Shown piece by piece: positions 60,051-64,000 of a stretch of 64,000 bases of DNA. The DNA is from Lophius americanus (taxonomy: Eukaryota; Chordata; Actinopteri; Lophiiformes; Lophiidae): contig JBBDHG010000158.1 of assembly GCA_037951165.1 (NCBI GenBank), forward strand, positions 1 to 64,000, given 5' to 3'. Under the pieces are notes generated by a model. It saw only the letters and a program-made list of their open reading frames with translations, did not search any database and was not told the origin of the DNA. Position 1 is the stretch's first letter, and every line of letters begins with the position of its first letter. The position numbers and the translations under genes are program-made.

Positions 60051-61424
60051 GGCCTGGTCTCTCTGAGGTAAGTCTGTTTTTGCAAACATGTGTCAATTTG
60101 CTCCAAAAGCACTTAGAAGCAGGTGTCAAGCTAGATATAATCAGATTTGCTTTAATATGAAGGAATACAAGGTTATTACTAAATTTAATTTTTTTAGCTG
60201 AAATCATAAACTTTTTAATTTTGGCCTTGTCTCTCTGAGGTAAGCCTATTTTTGCAAATATCGGTAATTTTGCTCCAAAAGCACTTAGAATCAGGTTTCA
60301 AGCTAGATATTATCAGATTTGCTTTAAATTGAAGGAAAATAAGGTTTTTACTAACTTTCATTTTTTTAGCTTATATCACATACTCTTTATTTTTGGCCTT
60401 GTCTCGCTGAGGTAAGTCTGTTTTTGTAAACATGTGTCAATTTGCTCCAAAAGCACTTAGAAGCAGGTTTCAAGCTAGATACAATAATATTTGCTTTAAA
60501 TTGAATGCAGACAGGGTATATACTAACTTTCATTTTTTTAGCTGAAATCATAAACTTTGTAATATTGGCCTTGTCTCTCTGAGGTAAGTCTGTTTTTGCA
60601 AACATGTGTCAATTTGCTCCAAAAGCACTTAGAATCAGGTTTCAAGCTAGATACAATAATATTTGCTTTAAATTGAATGCAGACAGGGTATATACTAACT
60701 TTCAGTTTTTTAGCTGAAATCAACTTTTAATTTTGGCCTTGTCTCTCTGAGGTAAGCCTATTTTTGCAAATATCGGTAATTTTGCTCCAAAAGCACTTAG
60801 AAGCAGGTTTCAAGCTAGATACAATAAGATTTGCTTTAAATTGAAGGAAAATAAGGTTTATACTAACTTTCATTTTTTTTAGCTGAAATCATAAACTTTG
60901 TAATTTTGGCCTTGTCTCTCTGAGGTAAGTCTGTTTTTGCAAACATGTGTCAATTTGCTCCAAAAGCACTTAGAAGCAGGTTTCAAGCTAGATATAATAA
61001 GATTTGCTTTAAAATGAAGGAATACAAGGTTATTACTAACTTTCATTTTTTTAGCTGAAATCATAAACTTTGTAATTTTGGCCTCGTCTCTCTGAGGTAA
61101 GTCTGTTTTTGCAAACATGTGTCAATTTGCTCCAAAAGCACTTAGAAGCAGGTGTCAAGCTAGATTTAATCAGATTTGCTTTAAATTGAAGGAAAATAAG
61201 GTTTTCACTAGCTTTCATTTTTTCTAGCTGAAATCACATGCTCTTTATTTTTGGCCTTGTCTCGCTGAGGTAAGCCTATTTTTGCAAATATCGGTAATTT
61301 TGCTCAAAAAGCACTTAGAAGCAGGTTTCAAGCTAGATATAATCAGATTTGCTTTAATATGAAGGAATACAAGGTTATTACTAACTTTAATTTTTTTAGC
61401 TGAAATCATAAACTTTTTAATTTT
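60051..61424 (+). repeat. Mixed block of eight monomers
   Basis: Subtypes are AGGTGTC with TTACTAAATTTAATTT (about 60176), an 'ATCGGT' start joined to AGAATCAGG and GATATTATCAG, GTATATAC with GTTTTTGTAAAC (about 60420), TAATATTGGCC, TTTCAGTTTTTTAGC, 'ATCGGT', canonical, CACTAGC and a second 'ATCGGT' copy with TGCTCAAAAAGC (about 61303). Confidence 0.72.
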
Positions 61425-62280
61425 GGCCTTGTCTCTCTGAGGTCAGTCTGTTTTTGGAAACATGTGTCAATTTGCTCCAAAAGCACTTAGAATCAGGTTT
61501 CAAGCTAGATATTATCAGATTTGCTTTAAATTGAAGGAAAATAAGGTTTTTTACTAACTTTCATTTTTTTAGCTTATATCACATACTCTTTATTTTTGGC
61601 CTTGTCTCGCTGAGGTAAGTCTGTTTTTGCAAACATGTGTCAATTAGCTCCAAAAGCACTTAGAAGCAGGTTTCAAGCTAGATACAATAATATTTGCTTT
61701 AAATTGAATGCAGACAGGGTATATAATAACTTTCATTTTTTTAGCTGAAATCATAAACTTTTAATTTTGGCCTTGTCCCTCTGAGGTAAGTCTGTTTTTG
61801 CAAACATGTGTCAATTTGCTCCAAAAGCACTTAGAATCAGGTTTCAAGCTAGATACAATAATATTTGCTTTAAATTGAATGCAGACAGGGTATATACTAA
61901 CTTTCAGTTTTTTAGCTGAAATCAACTTTTAATTTTGGCCTTGTCTCTCTGAGGTAAGTGTGTTTTTGCAAACATGTGTCAATTTGCTCCAAAAGCACTT
62001 AGAATTAGGTTTCAAGCTAGATATAATCAGATTTGCTTTAAATTGAAGGAAAATAAGGTTTTTACTAACTTTCATTTTTTTAGCTTATATCACATACTCT
62101 TTATTTTTTGCCTTGTCTCGCTGAGGTAAGTCTGTTTTTGCAAACATCTGTCAATTTGCTCCAAAAGCACTTAGATGCAGGTTTCAAGCTAGATATAATA
62201 AGATTTGCTTAAAAATGAAGGAATACAAGGTTAATACTAACTTTAATTTTTTTAGCTGAAATCATAAACTTTGTAATTTT
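61425..62280 (+). repeat. Five-monomer cassette, divergent copy
   Basis: Contains GATATTATCAG, TATATAATAAC, GTCCCTCTGAGG with TTTCAGTTTTTTAGC, AGAATTAGG and AACATCTGTC, as at 3952. The last monomer switches after CACTTAGATGCAGG to a GCTTAAAAATGAAGG 3' half, so the right end is recombinant. Private changes are GAGGTCAGTCTG with TTGGAAAC (about 61440), CAATTAGCTCC (about 61641) and GTAAGTGTG (about 61954). Confidence 0.8.
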
Positions 62281-64000
62281 GGCCTGGTCTCTCTGAGGTA
62301 AGTCTGTTTTTGCAAACATGTGTTAATTTGCTCCAAAAGCACTTAGAAGCAGGTGTCAAGCTAGATATAATCAGATTTGCTTTAATATGAAGGAATACCA
62401 GGTTATTACTAACTTTAATTTTTTTAGCTGAAATCATAAACTTTTTAATTTTGGCCTTGTCTCTCTGAGGTAAGCCTATTTTTGCAAATATCGGTAATTT
62501 TGCTCCAAAAGCACTTAGAAGCAGGTTTCAAGCTAGATACAATAAGATTTGCTTTAAATTGAAAGAAAATAAGGTTTTTACTAACTTTAATTTTTTTAAG
62601 CTTATATCACATACTCTTTATTTTTGGCCTTGTCTCGCTGAGGTAAGTCTGTTTTTGCAAACATGTGTCAATTTGCTCCAAAAGCACTTAGATGCAGGTT
62701 TCAAGCTAGATACAATAATATTTGCTTTAAATTGAATGCAGACAGGGTATATACTAACTTTCATTTTTTTAGCTGAAATCATAAACTTTGTAATTTTGGC
62801 CTTGTCTCTCTGAGGTAAGTCTGTTTTTGCAAACATGTGTCAATTTGCTCCAAAAGCACTTAGAAGCAGGTTTCAAGCTAGATATAATAAGATTTGCTTT
62901 AAAATGAAGGAATACAAGGTTATTACTAACTTTCATTTTTTTAGCTGAAATCATAAACTTTGTAATTTTGGCCTCGTCTCTCTGAGGTAAGTCTGGTTTT
63001 GCAAACATGTGTCAATTTGCTCCAAAAGCACTTAGAAGCAGGTGTCAAGCTAGATTTAATCAGATTTGCTTTAAATTGAAGGAAAATAAGGTTTTCACTA
63101 GCTTTCATTTTTCTAGCTGAAATCACATGCTCTTTATTTTTGGCCTTGTCTCGCTGAGGTAAGCCTATTTTTGCAAATATCGGTAATTTTGCTCCAAAAG
63201 CACTTAGAAGCAGGTTTCAAGCTAGATACAATAAGATTTGCTTTAAATTGAATTCAAACAGGGTTTATACTAACTTTAATTTTTTAGCAGAAATCATAAA
63301 CTTTGTAATTTTGGCCTTGTCTCTCTGAGGTAAGTCTGTTTTTGCAAACATGTGTCAATTTGCTCCAAAAGCACTTAGAATCAGGTTTCAAGCTAGATAT
63401 AATCAGATTTGCTTTAAATTGAAGGAAAATAAGGTTTTTACTAACTTTCATTTTTTTAGCTTATATCACATACTCTTTATTTTTGGCCTTGTCTCGCTGA
63501 GGTAAGTCTGTTTTGCAAACATGTGTCAATTTGCTCCAAAAGCACTTAGAAGCAGGTTTCAAGCTAGATATAATAAGATTTGCTTTCAAATGAAGGAATA
63601 CATGGTTATTACTAACTTTAATTTTTTTAGCTGAAATCATAAACTTTGTAATTTTGGCCTCGTCTCTCTGAGGTAAGTCTGTTTTTGCAAACATGTGTTA
63701 ATTTGCTCCAAAAGCACTTAGAAGCAGGTGTCAAGCTAGATTTATTCAGATTTGCTTTAAATTGAAGGAAAATAAGGTTTTCACTAGCTTTCATTTTTTC
63801 AGCTGAAATCACATGCTCTTTATTTTTGGCCTTGTCTCGCTGAGGTAAGCCTATTTTTGCAAACATGTGTCAATTTCCTCCAAAAGCACTTAGAAGCAGG
63901 TTTCAAGCTAGATATAATCAGATTTGCTTTAATATGAAGGAATACCAGGTTATTACTAACTTTAATTTTTTTAGCTGAAATCATAAACTTTGTAATTTTG
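62281..64000 (+). repeat. Right-edge block, array continues past the window
   Basis: From 62281 the order is AGGTGTC, 'ATCGGT' (with AAAGAAAATAAGG, about 62561), GATGCAGG, canonical, CACTAGC, EcoRI, AATCAGG, one-T-deleted and then GATTTATTCAG plus chimeric. The part 63000-63700 resembles 24316-25000. It then skips two monomers and passes directly into the GTTAATTTGC and GATTTATTCAG monomer. The last monomer is cut by the window end at TTTGTAATTTTG. Confidence 0.78.

Larger units (their letters stand above)
1..64000 (+). repeat. Satellite DNA array, ~172-bp monomer, head-to-tail
   Basis: The full window is a tandem array of a monomer that is usually 171-174 bp. The GGCC used here as monomer start recurs at, for example, 688, 861, 1033 and 1205, and likewise to the right edge. 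All copies run in the same direction, and no non-repeat interval longer than a few bases was found. Composition is clearly AT-rich, with T-runs near each monomer end. The length is close to one nucleosome plus linker, and the copies are organised into higher-order units. Both are known properties of centromeric satellites in plants and animals, so a centromeric or pericentromeric location is inferred. The family is not one I recognise. Neither array boundary is present. Confidence 0.98.

Noticed and set aside
1..64000. CRISPR array
   Set aside because: The regularly spaced identity extends over the full 172 bp with no variable spacers between short repeats, and no cas-like gene is present.
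1..64000. Human or primate alpha satellite
   Set aside because: The length is similar (171-172 bp), but the monomer sequence does not resemble alpha satellite as I know it, and no CENP-B box is present.
1..64000. Transposon insertion, inversion or non-satellite gap
   Set aside because: All stretches longer than a few bases align to the monomer in the same direction. The only breaks are the three truncated monomers, which contain no foreign sequence apart from the TACCAG microrepeat.
1..64000. Plasmid, phage or other bacterial content
   Set aside because: There are no long open frames, ribosome-binding sites, tRNA or operon structure anywhere in 64 kb; the content is eukaryotic-type satellite throughout.

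Overview
The whole 64 kb window is one uninterrupted satellite DNA array. It is built from about 370 head-to-tail copies of an AT-rich monomer of roughly 172 bp, all in the same orientation. I found no protein gene, RNA gene, transposon insertion, inversion or unique sequence, and both window edges lie inside the array. Long arrays of nucleosome-length (about 170-180 bp) monomers arranged in higher-order repeats are typical of eukaryotic centromeric or pericentromeric heterochromatin, so a eukaryotic chromosome is the best reading. I do not recognise the monomer. It is not human alpha satellite despite the similar length, and it has no CENP-B box, so the species and even plant versus animal stay open.

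Monomers are phased here to start at GGCC (for example 6872-7043). They fall into recurring subtypes: canonical; an 'ATCGGT' subtype with a divergent 5' quarter and a HindIII site; a 'GTATATAC' subtype; an 'AACGTT' subtype; a 'CACTAGC' subtype; an EcoRI subtype; a 'CAATTATG' subtype; a one-base-deleted subtype; and a chimeric subtype. The subtypes recur in fixed orders, giving nested higher-order repeats.

Layout by region. At 1-4 kb the units are irregular and rich in small indels. At 4-9.5 kb there are 6-monomer (1,032 bp) and 4-monomer (690 bp) tandem units plus a 5-monomer cassette that recurs through the window. At 11.7-13.3 kb three truncated monomers cluster. At 13.2-21.4 kb two copies of a 3 kb block lie 5,156 bp apart. 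At 19.8-31.6 kb there is a 19-monomer (3,270 bp) unit in two full and two rearranged copies. At 32.9-38.8 kb there is an 18/16-monomer unit. At 40.3-48.8 kb there is a 25-monomer (4,302 bp) tandem duplication. At 50.4-57 kb there are 6- and 4-monomer duplications and a 24-monomer displacement. At 58.6-60 kb a segment matches 8.4-10 kb, 50 kb away, down to a shared rare variant.

The most unusual signal is inside the monomer. It carries, in order and on the plus strand, GAG|GTAAGT, TACTAAC, a T-rich tract and AG. These are consensus-quality 5' splice, branch-point and 3' splice signals that outline a 130-nt intron and a 42-nt exon summing to 172. Subtypes that differ elsewhere mostly keep these elements. 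Whether transcripts are spliced cannot be told from sequence. All short open frames are by-products of the repeat: 172 is not a multiple of three, so each frame closes within about two monomers.
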